A stretch of 64,000 nucleotides of DNA from Pararhizobium sp. (GCA_017794825.1 CP051237.1:1612001-1676000); one strand, 5' to 3'; numbered from the stretch's first letter, positions 45,045 to 54,133 are shown. Made by a program: numbers and translations. The notes: generated by a model from the letters alone, not told the origin.

Positions 45045-45620
45045 TTATGCGTCGAGAGTGCGCGGACCATCGCGGACCAGGCGCGCAAAACTGCCGTCGG
45101 ACAGCGCAATGCGGGTCCAGCGAATCCTGCCGGCCCGGATGACCAGTTCCGGATGCTCGATTCGATCGGTGTTGAATTCGACATCGTCGGCGATCTGTTC
45201 GTCCCACCCGTCTTCATCCAGTCTTCCCTCGGCCGCGACAATGTCTTTCGACGCGTATCGCCACAGCGACTTGCCGAGAAAACCCGAAACCCCGTCCCGC
45301 CAGTCCTCTGCGCGCGAAGGCGAAGCTGCGAGCAGGCGGTGGCTTACGTCGCAGACCAGATGCACAGGCTCGGCGCTCTTCGACACCAGTTCGAGAAGGG
45401 CGCTGTCAGCCGCCGAAGACGGGCGCGCAGTCAACAGGTCGATGAGACAGCCGACATGACGCTTTTCCGGCAGCAGCGCGCCGCTCTCCCAACGGGAAAT
45501 CGTTGTCTGGGAAACGCCGATATCACCGGCCAGAGCTGACTGCTTGACCTTGTTGAGCACGCGCCAGCGGCGAAGTGATCCGCCGATCCGTCCGGCGCGA
45601 AGAGGTGGGATATGTGTCAT
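45045..45620 (-). CDS. XRE-family regulator with C-terminal sensor-like domain
   Basis: This 191-residue protein has an XRE helix-turn-helix (LRRWRVLNKVKQSALAGDIGVSQTTISRWESGALLP, about residues 16-52). A C-terminal region resembles a small PAS/LuxR-linked sensor fold (VHLVCDVSHRLLAASPSRAEDW, then LWRYASKDIVAAEGRL). The ligand is unknown. It is divergent from a second XRE gene, and the 91-bp gap contains a perfect 15-bp palindrome. Confidence 0.75.
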   Translation of the reverse strand: MTHIPPLRAGRIGGSLRRWRVLNKVKQSALAGDIGVSQTTISRWESGALLPEKRHVGCLIDLLTARPSSAADSALLELVSKSAEPVHLVCDVSHRLLAASPSRAEDWRDGVSGFLGKSLWRYASKDIVAAEGRLDEDGWDEQIADDVEFNTDRIEHPELVIRAGRIRWTRIALSDGSFARLVRDGPRTLDA

Positions 45621-45693
45621 GCGGACAAGTATAATGCAGGGCGCGCCGATGTTGAAGAAATCGGCGTCATCACGATTGACAATTTCTCATATA

Positions 45694-45708
45694 AGGGAAA
45701 TATTCCCT
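45694..45708. promoter_or_regulatory. Palindrome upstream of the XRE-cupin gene
   Basis: AGGGAA-ATA-TTCCCT is perfect with 6-bp arms and ends 3 bp before the ATG. Bound protein would cover the translation start. It is a likely autoregulatory site of the XRE-cupin protein. Confidence 0.6.
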
Positions 45709-45711
45709 GAT

Positions 45712-46281
45712 ATGATCAATAATATTGACGACGCTTCGACGGACCTGCGGATTGCTCAACGACTGAAAGGGTTGAGGACCGAAAAAGGCTGGTCTCTGGA
45801 CGAGCTCGCCTCGCGCAGCGGCGTCAGTCGCGCCACGCTTTCTCGGCTCGAAAAGGCGGAAGTCAGTCCAACCACCAGCGCGCTTGGCCGCCTGTGCTCC
45901 GCCTTCGGCATCACCATGTCGCGCCTGATGATGATGATCGAGGATGACTTTGCGGCCATGATTTCGCGATCGGAACAACCGGTCTGGCGCGATCCGGATA
46001 TCGGATTTCGCAGACGATCCGTATCGCCGCCCGCCGGCGCGCTGGCGGGCGAAGTGCTGGAATGCCAAATCGAACCCGGCGCGCGCATCGATTACGACGC
46101 TCCGCCCCGCCCTGGTCTGGAACATCACCTCGTGATGCTCGAAGGAAAACTTGAGGTCACCGTTGCAGGAGTCGGGCATCGTGTTGCGCCCGGCGATTGT
46201 CTGCGGTTCCAGCTTTTCGGACCGAATTCATTCGAAACGCCGCCGGACAGCAGCGCCAGATATCTCCTTTTCATCGTGTGA
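45712..46281 (+). CDS. XRE-family regulator with cupin domain
   Basis: This 189-residue protein has an XRE helix-turn-helix (RIAQRLKGLRTEKGWSLDELASRSGVSRATLSRLEKAEVSPT, about residues 12-55) and a C-terminal cupin_2 barrel (HHLVMLEGKLEVTVAGVGHRVAPGDCLRF, about 140-170). The ATG at 45712 is chosen because the protein then begins in the usual way; an upstream in-frame extension would run through the palindrome. The GNAT gene follows after 5 bp, so these two form an operon of the regulator-modifier type. Confidence 0.82.
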   Translation: MINNIDDASTDLRIAQRLKGLRTEKGWSLDELASRSGVSRATLSRLEKAEVSPTTSALGRLCSAFGITMSRLMMMIEDDFAAMISRSEQPVWRDPDIGFRRRSVSPPAGALAGEVLECQIEPGARIDYDAPPRPGLEHHLVMLEGKLEVTVAGVGHRVAPGDCLRFQLFGPNSFETPPDSSARYLLFIV

Positions 46282-46286
46282 GAGCC

Positions 46287-46820
46287 ATGACCGCGCCAAC
46301 CGTCGCCATCGCCAGAATGACCGTGGACGATTTCGAGAAGCATATCGATGATTTCGCGACCGTTTTGCACGCCTGCGTCCATGCCGGCGCCAACGTCAAC
46401 TTCGTCCTGCCGTTCAACCTCGAGGAAAGCGCAGCTTTCTGGGTTGGCAAGGTCGCTCCGGCGCTTAAAAACGGAAAACGCGTCCTTTGGGCGGCGATTG
46501 AAAACGGGCGAATAGCAGGAACGGTCCAGCTCGACTACGATACGCCGCCAAACCAGCCGCACCGCGCCGAGGTGACCAAGCTTCTGGTTCATCCGGACTT
46601 CCGGCGGCGGGGCATAGCCAAGGCGCTGATGAGAGAACTGGAAAGCGAGGCTTTGAGGCTCGGTCGAAGTCTCATCACGCTCGACACCCGCACCGGCGAC
46701 AAGGCGGAACCGCTCTACGCCTCGATCGGCTACCGAACAGCGGGGATTATTCCCGACTTTTGCGTTGACCCGATCGAGAACCGGCTGCATCCCACCACGA
46801 TCATGTACAAGGCGCTTTGA
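46287..46820 (+). CDS. GNAT-family N-acetyltransferase
   Basis: This 177-residue protein has the acetyl-CoA-binding motif A (VTKLLVHPDFRRRGIAKALMRELE, containing RRxGIA) and the C-terminal LDTRTGDKAEPLYASIGYRTAGIIPDF. The ATG at 46287 sits 5 bp after the XRE-cupin stop. The substrate is unknown; related regulator-GNAT pairs often inactivate small toxic amines or amino acids. Confidence 0.85.
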   Translation: MTAPTVAIARMTVDDFEKHIDDFATVLHACVHAGANVNFVLPFNLEESAAFWVGKVAPALKNGKRVLWAAIENGRIAGTVQLDYDTPPNQPHRAEVTKLLVHPDFRRRGIAKALMRELESEALRLGRSLITLDTRTGDKAEPLYASIGYRTAGIIPDFCVDPIENRLHPTTIMYKAL

Positions 46821-46857
46821 AAATCCGGCCGCCGATCGAAAGGAACGACCAGGCGGC

Positions 46858-47784
46858 TCACCGGTGCTGGACGAACCGTTCCAGCTTGCCCAGCGTCTGC
46901 AATCCCAGTTCCACGGCGCCGAAGCCTTTGGCCTGCTGGAATTCGGCCGCCGTGCTGAAGACCATTCCGAGTGTGACTTTCGTGCTGCCGTCCTGGTCCT
47001 CGAACGAAGCCCAGGCGTCGGCGTGTTTCGGTCCGTTTTCGCCCCAATGCAGCGAATAGCTAAGCCTCTCTTCAGATCGGACTTCGTTGTAGCGATGATG
47101 GTTCGGGAACACCGTGCCGTCGGGCCCGATCATGTCGAACACCCACTCTCCGCCTTCGCGCAGGTCAATCCTGGTGGTTCGGCAGGAGAAACCGTCCGGC
47201 CCCCACCACTCAGGCAGCGTTTCATTGTTCATCCATGCGCCCCACACGATGGATCGCGGCGCATTGATCACCCGCTGCAAAATCATGGTCCGTTCGGCCG
47301 CGCCGGAAAGGTTGTCCAGTCCGGCGCCGAAACCATCCCGGTATCCGACCTGCATGTCCCGCGCCATCGAGGATAACTGAACCGTTACGACCAGCCGGCT
47401 GCGATCCTTCGCGCCAGAGAAATCCGCCGTCACGAGAGCGACCGACAGCATCTCGCCTTCGGACGAAATCACTTCATAATTGATGCTGCGCAGCGACGGC
47501 TGCAACGCAAGCCAGCCGCACTCGCAGCGGATATCGGGGTGCCCTTCTTCCCTGCACAGCGAAATCTCGCGTCCGCCCGCTCGCAAATCAGACTCCAGGA
47601 ACTCCACGGTGACCGAGTCCGAAGGCGCAGCCCAAACGGCCCTGGCGGCCGGCGCAGTCCAGACCTCCCACAATGTGTCAACCGGCGCTGCCGCTTCCCG
47701 TTCGAATGTGAGGGTCGCAAAGCGACCATTCCCGTTATCGGACGCAGGCTGGGTAATGCTGTCCGGCAGAAGATTGTGTGTCAT
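46858..47784 (-). CDS. Tandem double SRPBCC (AHSA1-like) domain protein
   Basis: This 308-residue protein has two consecutive START/SRPBCC domains of the AHSA1 type. The first is about residues 20-150 (REAAAPVDTLWEVWTAPAARAVWAAPS). The second is about 160-305 (QRVINAPRSIVWGAWMNNETLPEWWGPDGF, GPDGTVFPNHHRYNEV, VTLGMVFSTAAEFQQA). These domains are usually encoded singly after an ArsR gene. The ATG overlaps the ArsR stop codon (ATGA). It probably binds a small hydrophobic ligand; the function is unknown. Confidence 0.8.
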   Translation of the reverse strand: MTHNLLPDSITQPASDNGNGRFATLTFEREAAAPVDTLWEVWTAPAARAVWAAPSDSVTVEFLESDLRAGGREISLCREEGHPDIRCECGWLALQPSLRSINYEVISSEGEMLSVALVTADFSGAKDRSRLVVTVQLSSMARDMQVGYRDGFGAGLDNLSGAAERTMILQRVINAPRSIVWGAWMNNETLPEWWGPDGFSCRTTRIDLREGGEWVFDMIGPDGTVFPNHHRYNEVRSEERLSYSLHWGENGPKHADAWASFEDQDGSTKVTLGMVFSTAAEFQQAKGFGAVELGLQTLGKLERFVQHR

Positions 47785-48122
47785 TTTTCCTGTTCCTTCA
47801 TTACGCGCATCACGAATGCATCGAAGCGATCCAACCGGGATTCCCACATAGCCCGCTGTTCATCGAGCCATGTTTTCGCGGGATCCAGGGCCTGCGGAAC
47901 GATGGCGCAGGTGCGTATCCGTCCGTCCTTGGAGGTGGTGATCAATCCCGCCTCCTCCATTACGGACAAATGACGCATGACCGTGGGCAGCCGCAGCCCC
48001 GTGGGCTCAGCCAGATCGCTCACCGGCGCCGGCCCGGCGGCGAGCCGTGTGAGGATCGATCGACGCGTCGGGTCCGCCAGTGCGTGGAAGAGCAGGGAAA
48101 GGTTCGGATCATGCTTAGCCAT
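47781..48122 (-). CDS. ArsR-family regulator paired with the SRPBCC gene
   Basis: This 113-residue winged-helix protein (LLFHALADPTRRSILTRLAAGPAPVSDLAEPTGLRLPTVMRHLSVMEEAGLI) has an HTH at about residues 30-60. No metal-binding CxC motif is present, so it is probably not a metal sensor. The ATG at 48122 lies inside the palindrome TTAGC-N6-GCTAA. The pairing with a downstream AHSA1-type gene through an ATGA overlap is a widespread but poorly understood arrangement. Confidence 0.88.
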   Translation of the reverse strand: MAKHDPNLSLLFHALADPTRRSILTRLAAGPAPVSDLAEPTGLRLPTVMRHLSVMEEAGLITTSKDGRIRTCAIVPQALDPAKTWLDEQRAMWESRLDRFDAFVMRVMKEQEK

Positions 48123-48130
48123 ATTGCTAA
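48115..48130. promoter_or_regulatory. ArsR operator-like palindrome over the start codon
   Basis: TTAGC-CATATT-GCTAA has 5-bp perfect arms, with the arsR start codon inside the spacer. Its position fits direct autorepression. Confidence 0.6.
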
Positions 48131-48204
48131 CTATCACCGTGCGCGCGTGAAAAGCAAGCAAAACTTCGTCGATCGGCTAAGTATTTAAGAGACGGGATGC
48201 GATC

Positions 48205-48564
48205 TCATTCGCTGTGAGACAGAATATTCACGACCTTGCCGTCCGGATCCCGCACGTAAAAGCGCCGGACGCCCCAGGGCTCGTCTACTGGACCGTACAG
48301 GATGTCGAAGCCCCCGGCGATCGCCTTGGCGAGAACCGCGTCGACATCGTCGACCTCGATCGAAATATCGGGAAGTTCGGTTCCCGATCCTCCTTCGCTG
48401 GCGACTGAAAGCTGCGGCATTGCCGGGTGAGGAGATTCCGAGACGAACGTCACGATCCATCCCATGTCCATCGCCATTTTCAGGCCAAGCACCTCTTCAT
48501 AAAAGACGCGCGCCCGGGCCGGTTCGGCGGAATATATGTTGGTGACGATGCGTTTGACGGACAT
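48205..48564 (-). CDS. VOC-superfamily (glyoxalase-like) protein
   Basis: This 119-residue protein has two beta-alpha-beta-beta-beta modules: IVTNIYSAEPARARVFYEEVLGLKMAMD at the start and DISIEVDDVDAVLAKAIAGGFDILYGP with the closing VRRFYVRDPDGKVVNILSH. It is a stand-alone VOC fold, possibly a dioxygenase, glyoxalase or resistance-type binding protein. It lies 17 bp downstream of the Wzz-like gene on the same strand, but its function is probably unrelated to polysaccharide. Confidence 0.8.
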   Translation of the reverse strand: MSVKRIVTNIYSAEPARARVFYEEVLGLKMAMDMGWIVTFVSESPHPAMPQLSVASEGGSGTELPDISIEVDDVDAVLAKAIAGGFDILYGPVDEPWGVRRFYVRDPDGKVVNILSHSE

Positions 48565-48581
48565 GCCGGACGTCTGGACCG

Positions 48582-50717
48582 TCAGAAAAGCGCAACGCGG
48601 CGATTGCGTCGGGCTTCCTCGCGCGCCTTGCGGAAACGTTCGACCGTTTCCTTGAGGTCGCGAATGTCTTCCCGGATCTTCTCCGGGTCGTCCGTGCCAT
48701 AATCCTCCGCTTCCATCGGCTGCGAATACTGTCGATCGCGGGCTGGTTCGTCGTCGTGACGCCGCTCGTGATAGGTCGGGCTGACAAAGCGCTCTGGCTC
48801 CGGCTCGGCATAGGCCACAGGCCGGTAGGTTTCGACGATTTCTTCCCTTTCAGGACGCCTCGGTTGCGGGTTGACAGCAACAGGCTGATCTTCCCGGGGA
48901 GGCGGCAGTTGTCTGGAAAACACCCCGGCGTTGTTGGCCATGAGACCCCGGTAGAGCCCGATCAGTACTGCAATGCCGAGCCCGGCGATCATGCCCGCAA
49001 TCGCGCCTCCGATCGCGATCAGCTTTCGCGACGGGCCTACAGGATCGATCGGCGTCGTGGCTTCGGCGACGACGCGGATATTGCTCGTGTTGAGGTTCTG
49101 CTGCTCACGCGTTTCGCGCGTCCGTTTCAGGGATGATTCGTAAATCGCGGATGTGGCGTTGGCCTCGCGTTCGAGTTCCCGCAATCGCACCAGGTCTTCC
49201 GAGGTGTCCATCTGGCGGCTTTTGAGGACGGCGAGATCCGCGGCCAGTTGCTGCTCTGACTGGACGATGCGCCGCAATTCGGTCTGGGTCGAGGAAACGA
49301 TGCGGCGCAATTCGTTGCTGACTTCGGAACGCGCCGTTTCCAGGGTCTGGGCGGCGGCGACCCGTCGCGGATGCCGCGGACCGAGGCTGGTTGCAAGCGC
49401 GTCGAAACTGCGTTTGGACGAGGCGTAGGCCGCGCGCAACTCTCCGATCGTCGACGATTCGAGAATTTCCGGCGACGTGCCGGACAGGATCTCGTCGACA
49501 TTGAGATTTCGCGCCGTCTCCGCCTTCGCCTGGATTTCGACCTTCTGGGCGCGTATTTCGGCCAGTTGCTCGTTCAGTTTGACCAGTTGCTCGTCGTTGA
49601 TGAGACTGCCGCCGGCGCCGACGATATCGTGCTCGGCCTTGTACTGTTCCACCTTCTGCTCTGCAATTTCGACGTCACGACGCAGATCGGCGAGTTGCTT
49701 TGTCATCGATTCGGCGGTCCGCTCGAACAGAGCGGATTGCGCGCTCTGCTGCTTCTCGATGTAAACCTCGAGAATCTTGTTCGCGATGTTCGCTGATGTC
49801 ACCGGATCCTGGGTGGTGACCGCAATGTGGATGATGAAGGTGTTCGGCACGCGATACACGTCCACGGACGACGCCAGATTTTGCACGGCAATCACCATGC
49901 TTTCGGATTCCTCGTCCCCGCCGCCGGACAGCAATTGTGAAAGCGTCCCGAGCACGCTTCCAAATCCGGGCGCTTCCTTGCCGTTGAATTCCGGATCATT
50001 CATCAGGTCGAGATCGGCGACGACTGTCTCAAGGACCGGGACGGAACTGACGATGCGCACCTGGCTGTCAACGAGTGCGAGAGTCGATTCGGAAGAATAG
50101 GACGGAGGCAGGAAATCCGTATCGGTCAGGCGCAGTTCGCGCGGATCGTAAACGAACTGGGAAATCGCCAGATACTGGTGCGGCGTCGACAAGGCGATCA
50201 TCACGCCCAGAACGCCGCCGATAATGGTGGTCAGAACAACCAGCAAACGCCAGCGCCAGATGGTTCGAAACAGCACCACTGGATCGACGAGCGGTTTCTG
50301 GCTGGGCGCCATTTCTGCCTGCTCCGGTGCTGTCTCGGTTACGGTGCGTCTTTCCGCGAAAGCTGCCCGCATCGTGGCGGGACGGTCGCTCTCGACCGGC
50401 GGGCGATGCGGCGCGACGGTACGAGCATCGGCGGGTTCGCGCAATGGGGCGTTCTGCTTTTCCGGTTCCGAAAGCCGGGATAATCCACGGCGCATGCGGT
50501 GCAGTATAGTCTCCGACCGGTCAACGCGCTGAGAAACCTCCGGGGTTTTGGCGCTTTGGACAGCGTTGTTTTCCGTCGGTTCTCCGGGTCCGTCTCCATA
50601 GGGATCTGCAGCTGGATTACGGGATCGCTCCGACGCCGCCGGACGGACATCGTCGTCCGACGCGTTCAGCAGCGAACGGACATGATGTCTCCTCTTGCCC
50701 TCCTGGGGGTCGGTCAT
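48582..50717 (-). CDS. Wzz/GumC-type polysaccharide chain-length and export protein
   Basis: This 711-residue protein has a 140-residue Arg/Pro/Glu-rich cytoplasmic N-terminus and a first membrane helix (LVVLTTIIGGVLGVMIALS, about 155-175). A Wzz domain and a long periplasmic coiled coil follow (about 330-540, ESMTKQLADLRRDVEIAEQKVEQYKAE). The GNVR-like region is followed by a second helix (LIAIGGAIAGMIAGLGIAVLIGLY) and an acidic tail. No Walker motifs are present, so any tyrosine kinase is separate. It is the co-polymerase of the exopolysaccharide locus. The extended N-terminus is unusual for the family. Confidence 0.85.
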   Translation of the reverse strand: MTDPQEGKRRHHVRSLLNASDDDVRPAASERSRNPAADPYGDGPGEPTENNAVQSAKTPEVSQRVDRSETILHRMRRGLSRLSEPEKQNAPLREPADARTVAPHRPPVESDRPATMRAAFAERRTVTETAPEQAEMAPSQKPLVDPVVLFRTIWRWRLLVVLTTIIGGVLGVMIALSTPHQYLAISQFVYDPRELRLTDTDFLPPSYSSESTLALVDSQVRIVSSVPVLETVVADLDLMNDPEFNGKEAPGFGSVLGTLSQLLSGGGDEESESMVIAVQNLASSVDVYRVPNTFIIHIAVTTQDPVTSANIANKILEVYIEKQQSAQSALFERTAESMTKQLADLRRDVEIAEQKVEQYKAEHDIVGAGGSLINDEQLVKLNEQLAEIRAQKVEIQAKAETARNLNVDEILSGTSPEILESSTIGELRAAYASSKRSFDALATSLGPRHPRRVAAAQTLETARSEVSNELRRIVSSTQTELRRIVQSEQQLAADLAVLKSRQMDTSEDLVRLRELEREANATSAIYESSLKRTRETREQQNLNTSNIRVVAEATTPIDPVGPSRKLIAIGGAIAGMIAGLGIAVLIGLYRGLMANNAGVFSRQLPPPREDQPVAVNPQPRRPEREEIVETYRPVAYAEPEPERFVSPTYHERRHDDEPARDRQYSQPMEAEDYGTDDPEKIREDIRDLKETVERFRKAREEARRNRRVALF

Positions 50718-50804
50718 TGCATATTACCCGGGCGGAAAGGCCCTGTTCGAACCATGGCTAACATACTCTAAAAAAACCTGGAAAAGAATTGGTTAACGGT
50801 CTCG

Positions 50805-51899
50805 TCATGCATCGACATATTTCATGATAACGTCAAACATCGGTTTGGGTTTGAGATTTTCATCGAAGGGCAAAGGCCGGTTCCTGGCGCCGCGGCGATG
50901 CGGCATCGCGTCGGATATCCAGGAATAGCGATCGCTGAGACCCCAGGTTGCGACCGATAGCGGAGGCGCGGCGGAAAACGCCGCGTCGAGGAAGTCATCG
51001 ACATGCGCGGCGGCCATCTCGTCGCGCAACTCGATGTCGACCGGCAATTTCCAGTCGATCACGTCGATTTCGGTGATCCGGTAATTGACGCCCAGCGCCG
51101 CGAGGTCGGTGATAAAACGCCCAAGCCCCTCAAAGTCGATCGGAACCTCCGGGTAGAGATGTCCCTGGATCCCGACGGCGTCGACCCGCAAGCCCTTGTC
51201 CTGAAGCCGACGCACCAGTTCCAGGATCGCCTTCCGGCGCGCATCGTATCGCGCGCCCTTGAACTCGAGATCATAGTCGTTGATGTTGAATTCGGCCTCC
51301 GGCGCAGCCTTTGCGGCCTCGGCAAAGGCGATGTCGACATGCTCGGCGCCGAGCAGACGCATCCAAACGCTGTCGCGCCAGATGCCGCTTTCCAGCGGAT
51401 CATGCGCGATCACCTCGTTGACGACATCCCAGGCGGACACCCGGCCGGAATAATGCGAGCCGACGGTCTGAATGTGCTCGATCAGCGCCGCTTCGGCCTC
51501 CTTTGGCGTCGAAAGCGTTTCGACCCAGGGCGGCAGACCATTCCACCAGACAAATGTATGACCGTAGGAACCGCGTTCGACGGCCTCCGAGAATTTCAGA
51601 ATTCCGTCGGCTTCAAGGAACGTGAAATCATCCCTGGCCCACTGCAAAGCGTCCCATTTCAGGGAATTCATGGGAAAGATGATGTCGCAATGCTGAACGA
51701 ACAAAGCCGTATAGTCGGAATCCTCGATGAAGGGGAGATATTCAAGCGCCGCGCCGAACGGCACCTTGCGGGATTTTCCAGCGCTAGCCCGAGCCGCGCC
51801 GGCGAACAGGGACGACGGAGCCATTGCCGCTGCTCCGGCGCATGTCGCCGCCCGCAGGACAGAACGACGTGTTAACAAATGGTCTCTATTGTAGTTCAT
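50805..51899 (-). CDS. Glycoside hydrolase family 10 (xylanase-like), Tat-exported
   Basis: This 364-residue protein starts with a twin-arginine signal (LTRRSVLRAATCAGAAAMAP). The GH10 barrel has WDVVNEV (acid/base Glu near 162), NINDYD, GIQGHLY and ITEIDV (nucleophile Glu near 277), so both catalytic residues are present. The ATG at 51899 gives this signal; an upstream in-frame start would bury it. GH10 enzymes cut beta-1,4-xylan. Inside an exopolysaccharide locus it more likely trims or releases the native polymer. It is divergent from the flippase with only 37 bp between them. Confidence 0.85.
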   Translation of the reverse strand: MNYNRDHLLTRRSVLRAATCAGAAAMAPSSLFAGAARASAGKSRKVPFGAALEYLPFIEDSDYTALFVQHCDIIFPMNSLKWDALQWARDDFTFLEADGILKFSEAVERGSYGHTFVWWNGLPPWVETLSTPKEAEAALIEHIQTVGSHYSGRVSAWDVVNEVIAHDPLESGIWRDSVWMRLLGAEHVDIAFAEAAKAAPEAEFNINDYDLEFKGARYDARRKAILELVRRLQDKGLRVDAVGIQGHLYPEVPIDFEGLGRFITDLAALGVNYRITEIDVIDWKLPVDIELRDEMAAAHVDDFLDAAFSAAPPLSVATWGLSDRYSWISDAMPHRRGARNRPLPFDENLKPKPMFDVIMKYVDA

Positions 51900-51936
51900 T
51901 GGCGCTGTACGGCTATTCAATACGACCGGTGAAGAC

Positions 51937-53214
51937 TTGACCAGCAACTGGCCCAGCAACTGGGTAGACTTTCTCAAACAGCATATAGGTATTGTTCGCG
52001 GCTATTTCTGGGCGCTCGGAGGTTCGGCCGGCCGGCTCGTCATTTCGCTCGCCTATTTCGTCACCATCGCCAACACGCTGTCGATTGCGGAGTTCGGACT
52101 TTTCGCCACCGCGTCTGCGACCGGCATCGTTTTGTCGCGCATCGCCGCCTTCGGCTTCACCTCGCCGCTATACCGGATCGCCACGGTCAAACCGCGCATG
52201 ATCGGGACCTATACGGCCGGCATTCTCGCGGCCCTTGCCCTGTCTATCCCGGCGATCGTGCTGGCGGCCATCGTGATGTATCTGCTGGTCTTTCGCGGCG
52301 ACATGGCGCTGCTGCCCTTCGCCGTCATCATTATCGCCGAAGTGTTTTTCTGGCGCACCGTCGAGATCGTCATGATCGTGTGCAACGGCATGGGACGTTT
52401 CGGCCACGCCGCCATTCTCGTCATCCTCGGCTCTGCGCTGAGGGCTTCGTCCGCGATCCTGTTCTCCTTTGGCGGCGTGACGACGCTGGCCGTATGGGCG
52501 TGGTACTATCTCGCCGCAAACGGTCTGGTCATGCTGATCGCGATCGTTTTCTTCTATCCGAAGCAGCGATTGCGGTGGCAGCCCGCGCTCTATCTGCGTC
52601 GTTGGCGCGATTCGCTGGCGGTCGCCAGCGCGGAAATCCTTTTCTACCTCCAATCGGAACTCGACAAGCTGCTCGTGCTGTCGCTGACCGACCCTACCAT
52701 CGCCGGCCTCTACGCGATCATCATGCGCCTGGTCGATCTGACTGCGCTGCCGATACGATCCTTCAACATGATGCTCGTTCAGGCGGTGATGCGATCGCGG
52801 GAGGCCCTTGGCTCCTTGCGTCTGCGCGCCGGCATAGAACTGGTCGTCGCCGCGATCTCGACCGCGGCGCTCGTCTTCTTCGTTGTTTTCCTGCACTATT
52901 TTCCGAATGCGCTCGGAAGCAACGTCGCAGTCGCGGCGCCGCTGCTTGTCCTGGTGATCGCGGTTCCAGCGCTTCGCAACCTGATCGAATATCAATCCGA
53001 ACTTCTCTACGCGACGGGGCACACCTTCCGGCGCACATCCAACATGGCGGTCATCGGGATTGTGAAGGGCGGGTTGCTGGCGCTGATCCTGACGCTCTAC
53101 AAGGATGTGGCGCACTGGGCGCCCTTGCTGAACGCGGTCTTCGCCGTCCTGTATGTCGTATCGTTTGCGCTGACCTATCCGGCATTGCGAAAAAACACCG
53201 CCCGCGCAATCTGA
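51937..53214 (+). CDS. Polysaccharide flippase (Wzx-like, MATE/MVF fold)
   Basis: This 425-residue membrane protein has about 12 helices, including GYFWALGGSAGRLVISLAYFVTIANTLSIAEFGLFAT at the N-terminus and the ESELDKLLVLSL-like loop (FYLQSELDKLLVLSLTDPTIAGLYAI, about 245-270) seen in oligosaccharide flippases. It would flip undecaprenyl-linked repeat units to the periplasm. The start is read as TTG at 51937; no clear ribosome-binding site is seen, so the true start is uncertain. Confidence 0.83.
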   Translation: MTSNWPSNWVDFLKQHIGIVRGYFWALGGSAGRLVISLAYFVTIANTLSIAEFGLFATASATGIVLSRIAAFGFTSPLYRIATVKPRMIGTYTAGILAALALSIPAIVLAAIVMYLLVFRGDMALLPFAVIIIAEVFFWRTVEIVMIVCNGMGRFGHAAILVILGSALRASSAILFSFGGVTTLAVWAWYYLAANGLVMLIAIVFFYPKQRLRWQPALYLRRWRDSLAVASAEILFYLQSELDKLLVLSLTDPTIAGLYAIIMRLVDLTALPIRSFNMMLVQAVMRSREALGSLRLRAGIELVVAAISTAALVFFVVFLHYFPNALGSNVAVAAPLLVLVIAVPALRNLIEYQSELLYATGHTFRRTSNMAVIGIVKGGLLALILTLYKDVAHWAPLLNAVFAVLYVVSFALTYPALRKNTARAI

Positions 53215-53218
53215 CCAA

Positions 53219-54112
53219 TTATTTCGCCAGCGATCTGCGAATTTCCTCGACGTCGTGCCCGATGAAGGACTGGATGCCGACGCCCACCTGGCCAGGCTCG
53301 AGCGCGGCGGCGAAATTCGAAAGATCCACCGGCTTCTCGCCGTTTTCGCCGGCATTCCACATCACGTGACACAGCGCTCTCGGATCGGGATGGTGGCCGG
53401 CGCCGGCGAGCACGTCATCCACGTAGCGGCCGTATATGGTGCATTCGGAAATCAGCCTCTTGCTTGCGATTGCGCGAGCCCAGTGCACGCCGTTGACCTT
53501 TTCGACATGATCGAGGAGGCCCAACAGGGTGTCGCGCCGCCAGCCGATCAGCGTATTGATATAGTCGTGGAACGGCGGGGCGTCGCCGGTCTTTTCCAGA
53601 TGCAAGACCCGGCCGGCGTGAAGCGACCAGTCGACATGCTCCTTCATCGTCGCGTCAATTGCGTGATCTCGCCGATAGAAGCGCATGTTGTCGCCCGCCC
53701 ACAGCAGGACCGGATCGAATTTGCGAACGAGCACCACGTCGGAATCTGCGGAAAACAGCAGATCCTCGTCGATCATTCGCCCGATGCCGAAGCGTCGCAA
53801 TTGCTGTATGTGCCAGCCGCGCAGCGGCATCGTGAACGGGCTGAGCCAGACGCGTTTGTGGCGACGCGATATCGGATCATTGAACGGTCTTAGCCAGCGC
53901 GGCAGTATATCGCGCTCGTCGACGATCTCGCGGTGCGGCGTTTCCAGCGACCGGAACATCTCAACATCGGCGCTCTCGACGAGTATATAATGACGCCACT
54001 TGCCCAGCAGGTTTGCGTCGAGACTTTCGCAAAGCAGCCTGCAACGCTCCAGATCGTTCGAATAGGACGCCGTGATGACGGCTGTACGCTTTTCCGGATT
54101 CTTGGCGCTCAT
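53219..54112 (-). CDS. DUF6492-like putative glycosyltransferase
   Basis: This 297-residue soluble protein opens with RTAVITASYSNDLERCRLLCESLDANL, a GT-A-like start, and carries LLFSADSDVVLVRKFDP with a DxD-type motif near residue 128. It continues NTLIGWRRDTLLGLLDHVEK and SECTIYGRYVDDVL. These match a family I associate with DUF6492 proteins of polysaccharide loci. It lies convergent to the flippase (4-bp gap) and downstream of the WecG-like gene on the same strand. Donor and acceptor are unknown. Confidence 0.65.
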   Translation of the reverse strand: MSAKNPEKRTAVITASYSNDLERCRLLCESLDANLLGKWRHYILVESADVEMFRSLETPHREIVDERDILPRWLRPFNDPISRRHKRVWLSPFTMPLRGWHIQQLRRFGIGRMIDEDLLFSADSDVVLVRKFDPVLLWAGDNMRFYRRDHAIDATMKEHVDWSLHAGRVLHLEKTGDAPPFHDYINTLIGWRRDTLLGLLDHVEKVNGVHWARAIASKRLISECTIYGRYVDDVLAGAGHHPDPRALCHVMWNAGENGEKPVDLSNFAAALEPGQVGVGIQSFIGHDVEEIRRSLAK

Positions 54113-54133
54113 GGAACTTGGAAAGGTTGCACC

